Shown here: positions 34,459-45,246 of the stretch, in pieces | Numbering within the stretch: the stretch's first letter is position 1 | Layout of the letters: every line of letters starts with the position of its first letter | Assembly (NCBI GenBank): GCA_002410925.1 | Contig: DHPR01000012.1 | Span: forward strand, 250,381 to 314,380 | Length of the DNA: 64,000 nt | Origin: UBA5359 sp002410925 [NCBI: bacterium UBP13_UBA5359] | GTDB taxonomy: Bacteria > UBP13 > UBA5359 | Reading direction: 5' to 3' | Notes under the pieces: generated by a model | Told to the model about the DNA's origin: nothing | Databases searched by the model: none | The model's input: only the letters and a program-made list of their open reading frames with translations | Position numbers and translations under genes: made by a program

Positions 34459-36891
34459 TTATTCCTCTTCTTTGATCACGATTCTCTCCGAATCGACGAC
34501 TTTATCATCCTGATCCAGCCGAATCAGGCGTACGCCCTGCGTACTGCGTCCATACTGGTTTATATCTCGCATGCGCAAGCGAATAATAATGCCCTTGGCA
34601 GTGATAATAATCAGCCTGTCGCTGCTATCTACTACCTTAATGCCTTCTACCGGTCCATTGCGCGGCACCCTCTTTATCGTTTGGATACCACTGCCGCCGC
34701 GCCCCTGAACCCTATATTCGGATAACGGGGTCCGTTTGCCGTAACCATTGGCCGTTACTACCAGCAGATCCTTATCCGGTTCAACTATGTCCATGCCGAT
34801 CACTTTGTCACCCTTACCCAGACGTATGCCACGCACTCCGGCAGCTGTCCTGCCCATGCTGCGAACATCTGATTCGTGGAAGCGAATGGAGAGACCCTTG
34901 CTGCTGGCCAGGATAATATCCTGCTCGCCGTTGGTGGAAGCCACCCAGCAAAGATCATCGCCCTCTTTGATTGTAATAGCTATCAGTCCGCCTTTACGAG
35001 GCGTATTGAAGGCTGCCAGTGGCGTCTTCTTCACCACCCCTTTTCGAGTAGCCATGAAGAGGTAGCCCTCCTCGCGTAAGTCCTTGACCGCCACCGTAGC
35101 CGTAACCTTTTCACCCGGTTCGATCTGAATAAGATTGATTATAGCTGTTCCTCGTGCCTGTCGGCTGGCCATAGGGACTTCATAAGCTTTTAGCCGATAT
35201 ACCTTGCCCTTGTCAGTGAAGAAAAGCAGATGATGATGCGTCGTAGCCACAAAGAGATGAGCGACGGAGTCCTCTTCCCTGGTAGTCAAAGCAATAATGC
35301 CCTTGCCGCCGCGCCCCTGGCTGTGGTATGTCACGGAAGGCAGCCTCTTGATATAGCCATCACGCGTGATGGTGATGATCATCTCTTCCTCCGCTATCAG
35401 ATCCTCCGCTGTAAGCTCACTGGCCTCGGTCGGCTTGATCTGTGAACGCCTTGCATCGGCAAAGGTCTTCTTGGCTTCCAGCAATTCATCGCGAATAACG
35501 AACATGATCTTGCGTGGGCTCTCCAGCAGATCCTGCAGATAGCTGATAAGTTTCAGCAGTTCTCTGTATTCAACTTCAATCTTATCCTGCTCGAGGGAGG
35601 TAAGCTGATGAAGACGCATATCCAGAATGGCCTGGGCCTGCAGCTGAGATAATTCGAACCGGGATATCAATTTGGTCCTGGCTTCATCGGAGTTCTTGGA
35701 AGCGCGAATCATCCGAACCACCTCATCCAGATTGGCCACCGCTATACGTAATCCTTCCAGAATATGAGCCCGGGCCTGAGCCTTGTCCAGATCGAACTGG
35801 GTGCGCCTAGTCACTACCTGCCGACGATGCTCCAAATAATGCTCCAGCATCTGCTTCAGGCTCAATATCTGCGGCCGCCCATTGACCAGAGCCAGCATAA
35901 TAACACCGAAAGAGGTTCGCAAATTGGTTCGCTTATAGAGCTGATTGAGAACCACATGCGGATTGGCATCGCGTTTGAGTTCTATGACAATGCGCATACC
36001 ATTTCTATCGGATTCGTCTCGTAAATCCGAAATCCCGTCAAGTCTCTTGTCCCGGGTCAAGCCAGCTATATTCTCTATCAGGCGAGCCTTGTTGACCTGA
36101 TAGGGCAATTCGGTGACAATGATGGCCGCCCGGCCGTTATCCATCTCTTCTATAACTGCTCTAGCCTGAAGGGTTATCACTCCGCGCCCCGTCTCGTAGG
36201 CACTCTCTATTCCTTTGAGACCAAGAATCAATCCGCCGGTGGGAAAGTCAGGTCCTTTGATATGCTGCATAAGCTCCTTAACCGTGATCGAGGGATCTTC
36301 AATCAGAGCCGTAATTCCATCAATTAACTCTCCCAGGTTCTGCGGCGGTATATTGGTAGCCATTCCCACAGCTATACCTGCCGAACCGTTCATCAGCAGG
36401 CAGGGAAGGCCCGACGGCAGCACTGACGGCTCTTCACGCTTTTCATCATAGCTGGGTGAAAAGTCTACCGTCTCCTTGTCCATATCGCTCAGCAATGCCA
36501 TGGATAGCTTGGATAGCCGCACCTCGGTGTAACGATAGGCGGCAGCGGAATCGCCGTCTATCGAGCCAAAGTTTCCTTGTCCTTCCAGCAACGGGTACCG
36601 GCTGTTGAAATCTTGAACGAGCCTGACGATAGCATCGTAAACCGCCATATCCCCGTGTGGATGGTATTTCTTAAGCACATCTCCCACCGGTCCGGCCGAT
36701 TTGGATGTAGGCTTATCATTTGTCATGCCTTCCTCATACATAGAGTAAAGGATACGGCGATGCACCGGCTTTAGGCCGTCACGGACATCCGGAAGAGCCC
36801 GGCCGATGATAACGCTCATGGCATAATCCAGGTATGAGGCCTTCATCTCTTCTTCTATATTTATTGGTATAATCTGTTTGGCTATTGCCAT
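34459..36891 (-). CDS. gyrA: DNA gyrase subunit A
   Basis: The 810-residue protein has the breakage-reunion domain with catalytic Tyr121 in [12 protein letters not shown], and the C-terminal pinwheel with the GyrA box QGRGGKG. At the quinolone-determining site the sequence is HGDMAVYD, so the position equal to E. coli Ser83 is Met82 while Asp87 is kept. Together with GyrB it introduces negative supercoils using ATP. AAGGAG eight bases before the ATG marks the start. A 62-base gap after gyrB contains GGGTTTC-A-GAAACCC (36920-36934) and a repeat of GGTTTCTGAA, possibly a weak attenuator. Confidence 0.97.
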   Translation of the reverse strand: MAIAKQIIPINIEEEMKASYLDYAMSVIIGRALPDVRDGLKPVHRRILYSMYEEGMTNDKPTSKSAGPVGDVLKKYHPHGDMAVYDAIVRLVQDFNSRYPLLEGQGNFGSIDGDSAAAYRYTEVRLSKLSMALLSDMDKETVDFSPSYDEKREEPSVLPSGLPCLLMNGSAGIAVGMATNIPPQNLGELIDGITALIEDPSITVKELMQHIKGPDFPTGGLILGLKGIESAYETGRGVITLQARAVIEEMDNGRAAIIVTELPYQVNKARLIENIAGLTRDKRLDGISDLRDESDRNGMRIVIELKRDANPHVVLNQLYKRTNLRTSFGVIMLALVNGRPQILSLKQMLEHYLEHRRQVVTRRTQFDLDKAQARAHILEGLRIAVANLDEVVRMIRASKNSDEARTKLISRFELSQLQAQAILDMRLHQLTSLEQDKIEVEYRELLKLISYLQDLLESPRKIMFVIRDELLEAKKTFADARRSQIKPTEASELTAEDLIAEEEMIITITRDGYIKRLPSVTYHSQGRGGKGIIALTTREEDSVAHLFVATTHHHLLFFTDKGKVYRLKAYEVPMASRQARGTAIINLIQIEPGEKVTATVAVKDLREEGYLFMATRKGVVKKTPLAAFNTPRKGGLIAITIKEGDDLCWVASTNGEQDIILASSKGLSIRFHESDVRSMGRTAAGVRGIRLGKGDKVIGMDIVEPDKDLLVVTANGYGKRTPLSEYRVQGRGGSGIQTIKRVPRNGPVEGIKVVDSSDRLIIITAKGIIIRLRMRDINQYGRSTQGVRLIRLDQDDKVVDSERIVIKEEE

Positions 36892-36952
36892 ACTATGCTC
36901 TCCTTTGTTTATATACAGAGGGTTTCAGAAACCCGAATTCAGAAACCGGATA

Positions 36953-38920
<1,968 letters not shown>

Positions 38921-38929
38921 TTAAAATAT

Positions 38930-38952
38930 CCTGGCCGATATTATCGGCCAGG
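38930..38952. promoter_or_regulatory. Hairpin in the gyrB leader
   Basis: CCTGGCCGAT, loop ATT and ATCGGCCAGG make a perfect ten-base-pair stem about 37 bases before the gyrB start. In minus-strand direction it is followed by ATATTTTAAG, so it may attenuate transcription or shield the leader. Confidence 0.5.
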
Positions 38953-38984
38953 TGAAGTCCCGAAACATGCCCGGAACGATATAA

Positions 38985-39013
38985 ATTATACCACAAACAT
39001 TTGTTTTCGTCAC
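38985..39013 (-). promoter_or_regulatory. gyrB promoter with LexA-like box in the spacer
   Basis: On the minus strand GTGACG (-35, 39008-39013) and TATAAT (-10, 38985-38990) are 17 bases apart. The spacer contains CAAACATTTGTTTT (38994-39007), an AAAC-N4-GTTT dyad nearly identical to the one at 5028-5041. Repressor binding there would block polymerase. Confidence 0.6.
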
Positions 39014-39068
39014 CCGAAACGCTCCCCGGATGCATTAGTGTCTGAGAGCACGCCAAGATGCGTATTCA

Positions 39069-40040
39069 TCAATCTAACCTGCCATAACGCGCCATTAGCC
39101 ATCGCGTATAAAGCCTGACTCCCTCCAGCGTGGTATGCTTCGGGTTCCAGCCAAGGGAGCGAATATTGGAAGTATCTGCCAACGTTCTGGTAACGTCGCC
39201 CGCCCAGCCTTTGGATCCGCCGGTATATTCAAGACTCACTCCTGAAAGTCCCAATTCATCGATCATGGTAGCGGCTATTTCCTTTACCGTAATGCTTTCC
39301 GCCGTGCTGATATTGAAAGCAGACATTCCTTTGCCGCCGGAATCGCCGGCCAGTAACGAGGCTTGTACGCAATCGGATATATAGAGATAAGATTTCTGTT
39401 GCATGCCATCTCCGAGAATTTCCAGACGAGATGGATCATGGCGTAATTTAAAGAAAAAATCATGCATAACGCCATGAGTGGAGCGAGCACCGAAAATATT
39501 GCCGTAGCGCAGCGCTATGCATCTCATTCCTGTCATAGCCGCATAGCTGGAGAGATACATCTCACAGGCGGCCTTGGAAGCTCCGTAATGGCTTATTGGT
39601 TGCAGAGGATGTCCTTCGGGCGTCGGCAGCACTTCAGTATCGCCGTAAATGGTACCGGCGCTGGAAGCAAATACTATCAGCGGTACTTCCGCTTGTCTCA
39701 TTTCTTCCAGAATATTCAGCGTAGCCGCAACGTTGATATCAAAATCAAGCAAGGGCTGGGAAGCACTGAGTCGAACATCCGGCTGTGCGGCCAGATGTAT
39801 TACTGCATCTTTTTCCGGTATGACGGCATGCAATAGAGCGCGTTCCCTTATATCCCCTTTTATAAAGGTAAACCCCTTGTTTTCGCTGTATTTCTCCATA
39901 TATTCCGTTGTTCCGGCGGAAAGATTATCTATAACTGTTACCCGGCAGCCTCTTTTCATCAATTCGTCAACTATGTGACTGCCAATAAATCCACCGCCTC
40001 CGGTAACAACTACAGCAGTGCCTTCCATTAAACGTTTCAT
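39069..40040 (-). CDS. galE: NAD-dependent UDP-glucose 4-epimerase-like protein
   Basis: An extended short-chain dehydrogenase: VVVTGGGGFIGSHIVDEL (NAD-binding), IHLAAQPDVR, and YGASKAACEMYLSSY with the catalytic YxxxK. The 323 residues are normal for GalE-like epimerases. As the last gene of the galT-galK-galE set it should interconvert UDP-glucose and UDP-galactose. The subfamily also contains nucleotide-sugar epimerases for other hexoses, so activity rests on context. GGAGG lies close before the ATG. Confidence 0.85.
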   Translation of the reverse strand: MKRLMEGTAVVVTGGGGFIGSHIVDELMKRGCRVTVIDNLSAGTTEYMEKYSENKGFTFIKGDIRERALLHAVIPEKDAVIHLAAQPDVRLSASQPLLDFDINVAATLNILEEMRQAEVPLIVFASSAGTIYGDTEVLPTPEGHPLQPISHYGASKAACEMYLSSYAAMTGMRCIALRYGNIFGARSTHGVMHDFFFKLRHDPSRLEILGDGMQQKSYLYISDCVQASLLAGDSGGKGMSAFNISTAESITVKEIAATMIDELGLSGVSLEYTGGSKGWAGDVTRTLADTSNIRSLGWNPKHTTLEGVRLYTRWLMARYGRLD

Positions 40041-40067
40041 CTTCCTTCCTCCATCCGAACGCAGTAT

Positions 40068-41198
40068 TTAATCTCTTCTCACTAATTCTCCAGCTCCATC
40101 CGCAGGGTGGCAAAAATAAAATTCCGGCGTTATGCCGGTTTCCGCCGTATATTTTGCCGCCACCTGGCGGCAAAAAGTATCGGCACGCTCCTCCCGAACC
40201 AGCGAGATGGTGCAGCCGCCAAATCCGCCGCCCGTCATTCGCGATCCTAATACACCCTCTATCTCCAACGCTCTCTCCACAAGGATATCTAATTCCGGGC
40301 AACTGACCTCATAATCATTCTTAAGGCTGATATGAGAGTCGCTCATCAACTTTCCAAATTGAAGCAGATCGCCGTTATCCAGAGCTATTGCAGCTTGACG
40401 AACTCTGTCTATCTCTGTTATTACATGCCGGCATCGCTTAAAGATAATGCTCCCTAGCATCTCTTTATACTGTTCCAATATCTTTTCATCAACATCACGC
40501 AGGCTGGAAACAGCCGGCACTTTTTCTGCGATCTTCTTGACTCCGGCTATGCATTCCTCCCGACGCTTGTTATATTCTGAAGATACCAGGCTATGTTTAA
40601 CCCGGGAATTACAAGCGATTATTTTATATCCCGAAAGAATCAATGGCACCTGCCGATGCGACAAGTCCCGGCAATCTATCAGCAATGCATGATCTCTCTT
40701 CCCCATAGCACTGATAAACTGGTCCATTATGCCGCAATTCACACCGACAAACTCATTCTCTGCCTGCTGGCAGAGAAGAGAAATTTCCACTCTGTTCAGC
40801 ACAATGCCTGATAATGTCAGCATGGCCAACGCTGTAACAATTTCTAAAGCCGCAGAAGAACTCATTCCGGCGCCAGCCGGTATATTACCATCGAACTCCA
40901 GTTCAACTCCGCTGAGCCGGTATCCGGCGTCTTGTAAAACCTTCATGACTCCTTTAGGATAATTTCCCCAGAGCTCTTTCTCTGAAGGCTCTATATTATC
41001 AAGGCTGAAAGAACATTTTCCCGAAAAGTTTTTCGAGCTCATTACCACCATTCTATCTGTTCTGGACAGAGCGGATACTCTTATTTCCTGCTCTATCGCT
41101 ATCGGCATCACCAGCCCCTGATTGTAATCCGTATGCTCTCCTATTAGATTTACTCTTCCGGGCGCTCTAAAAAAGCGTTTCTTATCCCTCTGCAGCAC
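40068..41198 (-). CDS. galK: Galactokinase
   Basis: GHMP-family kinase: FRAPGRVNLIGEHTDYNQG is the galactokinase signature, PAGAGMSSSAALEI the ATP loop, and MTGGGFGGCTISLV the third motif. It phosphorylates galactose at C1. I start it at GTG 41198, nine bases after GGAGG, giving 376 residues, close to the E. coli enzyme; the longer frame reaching 41288 overlaps galT widely and has no family similarity. It overlaps the galT end by 17 bases, so the two are coupled. Confidence 0.95.
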   Translation of the reverse strand: MLQRDKKRFFRAPGRVNLIGEHTDYNQGLVMPIAIEQEIRVSALSRTDRMVVMSSKNFSGKCSFSLDNIEPSEKELWGNYPKGVMKVLQDAGYRLSGVELEFDGNIPAGAGMSSSAALEIVTALAMLTLSGIVLNRVEISLLCQQAENEFVGVNCGIMDQFISAMGKRDHALLIDCRDLSHRQVPLILSGYKIIACNSRVKHSLVSSEYNKRREECIAGVKKIAEKVPAVSSLRDVDEKILEQYKEMLGSIIFKRCRHVITEIDRVRQAAIALDNGDLLQFGKLMSDSHISLKNDYEVSCPELDILVERALEIEGVLGSRMTGGGFGGCTISLVREERADTFCRQVAAKYTAETGITPEFYFCHPADGAGELVRRD

Positions 41199-42159
41199 TC
41201 TTTCTACCCTCCTCGATGGCCTTACGCAGCTCGGCGGCTTTCTCCTCCGGCCTGGTATCGTTGATATAAGTTCCCGCACCGGATTCACAGCCCGCCAGAT
41301 ATTTTATCTTGTCCTTGCTGCGTCGTGGAGGATAAAACTCAAAGTGAAAGTGATAGTAAGGATATTCTTTGCCATCTGTCGGCCGCTGATGCAGTATCAT
41401 TATATACGGCATAGAGAACCCAAAGAGATGATCATAGCCTACCAACACATCTTTGAGAATAGATGCCAAGGATAAGGCATCAGCCATGCCTAATTCCAGG
41501 ATGCACTCCATGTGCTTCTTGGGGTAAATATGGACTTCATAAGGCCAGCGGGCAAAGAAGGGGATAAAGGCAAAAAAACCTTCGTTCTGCGCCACTATCC
41601 TGCGCCCGTCTCTAAATTCTTCGGACTGAACCTGGCAGAAAATACAGCCCCCTTTATCTATGTAGTGCTCACGAGCACTATCCAATTCCTGCTGCGCTTT
41701 AGGTGGAATAAAAGGATAGCCATATATCTGTCCATGCGGATGCGGCAAAGTAACCCCTATTTCCGCTCCCTTGTTTTCAAAAATCATAACGTACTTAATA
41801 TCTTCTTTGCTTCCTATAAAATCAAAACGCTCGCGCCAGAGCAGTATCAGGTTCAGAATGCGCCTGGGACTTTGCTGTGCTAGAGTCGTATTATGTTCTG
41901 ACGAATAAAGCACTACCTCACAATATCCCTTTGCCGGGGCTACGCGATAAAAATCATCGCCTTCTATATCCGGTGCCGGCGGACATTCGTGCAACGATGG
42001 AAACCTGTTGGGCAGGACCAATAAATCGTAATTTTTAGGAACTTCCTCGGCTCCTATGCAAAAAGGACACGTCTTGGTAGGCATCAAGGGTCTATCCTGT
42101 CTATGCGTAGCCACAATAACCCATTCCCTCAATATGGGGTTCCACCTCAATTCCGACAA
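41182..42159 (-). CDS. galT: Galactose-1-phosphate uridylyltransferase
   Basis: The Leloir enzyme that exchanges galactose-1-phosphate with UDP-glucose. ELRWNPILREWVIVATHRQD and CPFCIGAEEVP at the N-terminus (zinc-binding Cys pair) and HPHGQIYGYPFIP (catalytic His of the HPH motif) are diagnostic. The TTG start at 42159 is used because AAGGAGG, itself overlapping the preceding stop, lies seven bases ahead and the ATG at 42186 has none. The first gene of galT-galK-galE, placed directly after dciA in the replication gene cluster. Confidence 0.94.
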   Translation of the reverse strand: MSELRWNPILREWVIVATHRQDRPLMPTKTCPFCIGAEEVPKNYDLLVLPNRFPSLHECPPAPDIEGDDFYRVAPAKGYCEVVLYSSEHNTTLAQQSPRRILNLILLWRERFDFIGSKEDIKYVMIFENKGAEIGVTLPHPHGQIYGYPFIPPKAQQELDSAREHYIDKGGCIFCQVQSEEFRDGRRIVAQNEGFFAFIPFFARWPYEVHIYPKKHMECILELGMADALSLASILKDVLVGYDHLFGFSMPYIMILHQRPTDGKEYPYYHFHFEFYPPRRSKDKIKYLAGCESGAGTYINDTRPEEKAAELRKAIEEGRKSAAEG

Positions 42160-42172
42160 AGTAATAACCTCC

Positions 42173-42748
42173 TTAGCTGCTTTCAATATCTCTATAAGAT
42201 GGAGATGTTTTTCTGCAAATCACACACATCTCTTCTTTTCCGGCGTGTAACGCTCCACAACAGTTACATTTTACCCAGCCATGATCACGTCTTATCCTTT
42301 GGCGACAAAGTTCATGCTCTAGAAATCTGCCGAATGATTCGGCCACCAATCTATCTTCTATAACGGCACTTATTTCCTGTGCCGTTTGCCTTTCTTTCTC
42401 CTCCGGATCCGAATATTTTATGGGCGGAGAATTCTCACTCTCCTTATAAAGAGCTCCCGCTCTAAACCGTATATCTGTGATCAGAGCAAAGCCTATTCTC
42501 TCATTAAGGCGCTTTCTTATTTCCTCTTTTTGCAGGGATAATTCCTGCGCCCAGGTAGATCCGTTTGTGTTTACCGTCATTATACCTGAAATGACCCTTT
42601 GTGGCGAAGTATTTCTGCTTACTCCTTTGCCTACAACTTCCTCCCAGACAAATAAAATCAATTCCTCTCTCAATCTTCGCTTATCCTTAAGATTTCCCAA
42701 AAGACGAGAGATGACTTTTTCAACGGATATAAATCCGCTTCTACTCAT
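42173..42748 (-). CDS. DciA-like (DUF721) protein with C-terminal zinc ribbon
   Basis: The gene lies downstream of recF, the usual place of DUF721/DciA genes, and the N-terminal 110 residues carry the DciA pattern (VEKVISRLLGNL, WEEVVGKGVS, STWAQELSLQKEEIRKRLNE). DciA proteins help load the replicative helicase in bacteria lacking DnaC. The C-terminus (CNCCGALHAGKEEMCVIC) forms a CxxC..CxxC zinc ribbon, an extension not present in all DciA proteins. ATG 42748 is chosen over a TTG four codons upstream because GAGG lies six bases ahead. Confidence 0.7.
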   Translation of the reverse strand: MSRSGFISVEKVISRLLGNLKDKRRLREELILFVWEEVVGKGVSRNTSPQRVISGIMTVNTNGSTWAQELSLQKEEIRKRLNERIGFALITDIRFRAGALYKESENSPPIKYSDPEEKERQTAQEISAVIEDRLVAESFGRFLEHELCRQRIRRDHGWVKCNCCGALHAGKEEMCVICRKTSPSYRDIESS

Positions 42749-42756
42749 TTGTTCCC

Positions 42757-43881
42757 TCAAGCAACATTAAAGATATTTCCCTCTTCCACTCTGTAAATTG
42801 CCGCTGTTGTTGATGCTATAAAAGGAATAAATTTTTCCTCTGCCGTAGTTATAAATGTCTGTATTCCCTCTTTTGATATCTCTCTTATAAGATATTCTTT
42901 TCTCTGATCATCCAATTCGGATAAAACATCATCAAGCAAGAGAACCGGCCATTCTCTCACCTTTCTTTTCACCATATCCATAGCCGCTAATTTGAAGGCG
43001 AGCACTGCTGTACGCTGTTCTCCCTGTGACCCATATATATGGACATCTCTATTTCCTAAAAATATTCTTACATCATCTCTATGCGGCCCTACTAACGTTG
43101 TTTTGTAAATATCCTCTCTCTTTGCCTCCTGTCTGATCAAATCACCGTAGGCAAGAGATATATCCGTTTCACTCAATTCTTCATCCTTACCCACTCTTTC
43201 CAATACCCTGTTAACATACGTTATCCTAAATCTGTCATCCCGTTCCGTCAAGAGGCGATGCCTTTCTGCTGCTAGAATGGATATCTCTTCAAGATATTGC
43301 TTGCGTCTTTTTATAATCCGGCTGCCCAAAGTTACCAATTGCTCGCCCCAGACATCCGTTTCTTCAGAGAAGGCCCCTTTTCTTTTAATCAATATGTTTC
43401 TGTTTCTGAGAATCCTGTTATACTGCTGCAGATGATGGCAATGCACTCTGCTTATTTGAGATATCTCTCTGTTTAAAACTATCCTCCTTTCCCCCGGTCC
43501 TCCCTTTATCATCTTAAGGTCCTCAGGAATGAAACAGACAGCATTTATCTCTCCTATAAGATCAATACACCTTCCTTTATTAGCATTGATTTTAACGTCC
43601 TTGCTTTTATCTCTGGCTACAGCTAAAGAAATCTCTATATCACCACGCTCTTCCCTATCTAACACAGCTTCCAAAAAAGCGCAGGCTTCCCCTCTTCTTA
43701 TCATTTCCTGATCTCTCGCCGTTCTGGGAGATTTTGTCGCCGCCGTTACGTATATCGCTTCCAACAAGTTGCTCTTTCCCTGACCGTTTTTACCGAAAAG
43801 AACATTAAGTCCATAGGACGGAGCAAAATCCAGGCGCTGATAGTTTCTGAAATTTACAAGCCTTATACTCTTCAGATACAA
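42757..43881 (-). CDS. recF: DNA replication and repair protein RecF
   Basis: The SMC-like ATPase RecF loads RecA at gaps behind RecO and RecR. VLFGKNGQGKSNLLEAIYV is Walker A (about residues 29-47), LGSRIIKRRKQYLEEIS belongs to the coiled region, GSQGEQRTAVLAFKLAAM is the ABC signature, and LLLDDVLSELDDQRKEYL is Walker B/D-loop. The 374-residue length is normal. The TTG start has AGGATG ahead, and it lies four bases after dnaN. Confidence 0.95.
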   Translation of the reverse strand: MYLKSIRLVNFRNYQRLDFAPSYGLNVLFGKNGQGKSNLLEAIYVTAATKSPRTARDQEMIRRGEACAFLEAVLDREERGDIEISLAVARDKSKDVKINANKGRCIDLIGEINAVCFIPEDLKMIKGGPGERRIVLNREISQISRVHCHHLQQYNRILRNRNILIKRKGAFSEETDVWGEQLVTLGSRIIKRRKQYLEEISILAAERHRLLTERDDRFRITYVNRVLERVGKDEELSETDISLAYGDLIRQEAKREDIYKTTLVGPHRDDVRIFLGNRDVHIYGSQGEQRTAVLAFKLAAMDMVKRKVREWPVLLLDDVLSELDDQRKEYLIREISKEGIQTFITTAEEKFIPFIASTTAAIYRVEEGNIFNVA

Positions 43882-43885
43882 TATT

Positions 43886-44992
43886 TCATCCTATCTTTAC
43901 CGGCATAACTACATATGTATACTCTTCTTCTCCCATGGGTCTTATAATAGCCGGACTTAACGAAGTTCCGCTTTTTATTTGCAACATCTCTTCATCAAGA
44001 TTACCGAGAATATCCAGCAGGTATTTGGCATTAAAAGCTATATCCTCATCTTCACCGTTATACTGCGCACTTATCTCCTCATAAACATCGCCAACATCCT
44101 GTGTTCCCGCCGTAACGGCTATTCTTTCTGCCGAAAAACTCATTTTTACTACATGAGAGCCTTCTTTAGCAAGAATATGCGCCCCCTTGACAGCTTTGCT
44201 TATCTCTTCTCTGGAAACAATACTTTCATAAGGAAGATTGGCGGGTATGACCTGCCTGTAATTAGGATATTTACCCTCTATAATTCTGGAAACCAAGACT
44301 ATTTTATTATAAATAAAGGCAACCTGATTGGAGAGAACTCTTATCATAACCTCTCCTTCCCCTGAAGAAAGAAGGCGGCTTAGCTCATTAAGCGTTCTTC
44401 CCGGAATAATCAGGGAAGTCTCTTCTTGAGAAGGTTCGGATAAAGAGAGGTTGCGTAACGCCAGTCTATGTCCGTCGGTAGCTACAAGCTTGAGATTGCT
44501 TCCTTCTACCTCCAGCAAAACGCCGGTCAGTATGCGCCTGCTCTCATCCTGAGAGGAAGCAAATATAACCTGCCTGATGGCCTGTTGCAGTATATCTGCG
44601 GAAACGGCGCATATATTCCCTTTTTCAAACTCGGGGAAAAGGGGATATTCCGAAGCGGGAAGTGTCCTTATGCTATATTTTGATCTTCCTTGCTTTATCA
44701 GAAGCTCATGTTCTTTTTCCTGATAAAGATCTATCTCTTTGCCGGGAAGGTTGGAGATTATATCATAAAGAAGTTTAGCCGGCACAGAAAGACTCCCGCT
44801 ATCTTCTACCTGTGCTTCTACAGAGGTCTTTAATCCTATCTCCAAATCCGTTCCGGTAAAAGAAAGACGACCTTCCTCAAATTCTATCAGCGTATTTCCT
44901 AAAATGGGCTGTGTGCTTCTGTTAGATACTGCCCTCATTACGGATTGTAATGCAGCTGCTAGACAGCTCTTCTCCACTTTACTTTTCAACAC
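43886..44992 (-). CDS. dnaN: DNA polymerase III beta sliding clamp
   Basis: The 368-residue protein shows the three-fold clamp fold, with the typical starts of each domain: IEFEEGRLSFTGTDLEIGLK (domain 1), LLEVEGSNLKLVATDGHRLA (domain 2) and IIRPMGEEEYTYVVMPVKIG at the C-terminus, the last strand with the VMP(V/I)KI motif. It encircles DNA as a ring. The start is GTG 44992 (or the TTG next to it), preceded by GGGGGAGG. It is the first gene left of the origin element. Confidence 0.96.
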   Translation of the reverse strand: MLKSKVEKSCLAAALQSVMRAVSNRSTQPILGNTLIEFEEGRLSFTGTDLEIGLKTSVEAQVEDSGSLSVPAKLLYDIISNLPGKEIDLYQEKEHELLIKQGRSKYSIRTLPASEYPLFPEFEKGNICAVSADILQQAIRQVIFASSQDESRRILTGVLLEVEGSNLKLVATDGHRLALRNLSLSEPSQEETSLIIPGRTLNELSRLLSSGEGEVMIRVLSNQVAFIYNKIVLVSRIIEGKYPNYRQVIPANLPYESIVSREEISKAVKGAHILAKEGSHVVKMSFSAERIAVTAGTQDVGDVYEEISAQYNGEDEDIAFNAKYLLDILGNLDEEMLQIKSGTSLSPAIIRPMGEEEYTYVVMPVKIG

Positions 44993-45000
44993 TTTACCTC

Positions 45001-45246
45001 CCCCTACGTAGTACTAGTTTAATAATATACTTTATTAGTAGTAATAGTAGTAGTTACCTTGATATTGTTGATATGCTTTCTCTGCGGGCTTGTCACGCTT
45101 CTTTCAGCTGTGGGCGTTTTGTTGAAAACACCGTTGATGGATTATGCCTTTATGCTTCTTCGTCCACAGCTTTTTAGAAGGCCTCTATTATCCCAGCATT
45201 ACTCACATATTTATCCACAGCCCGGGCTATGAGAAAATTGATATTT
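45001..45246. other. Putative oriC unwinding element between dnaA and dnaN
   Basis: The plus strand has TAG TAG TAA TAG TAG TAG (45036-45053), the six-fold DnaA-trio pattern known from the basal unwinding element of B. subtilis. It is flanked on one side by AT-rich sequence (45015-45035) and on the other, 12 bases away, by TGTTGATAT (45066-45074), a degenerate DnaA box. Further boxes are the perfect TTATCCACA at 45211-45219 and TCGTCCACA at 45160-45168. All lie in the 254-base dnaA-dnaN gap. Confidence 0.75.
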
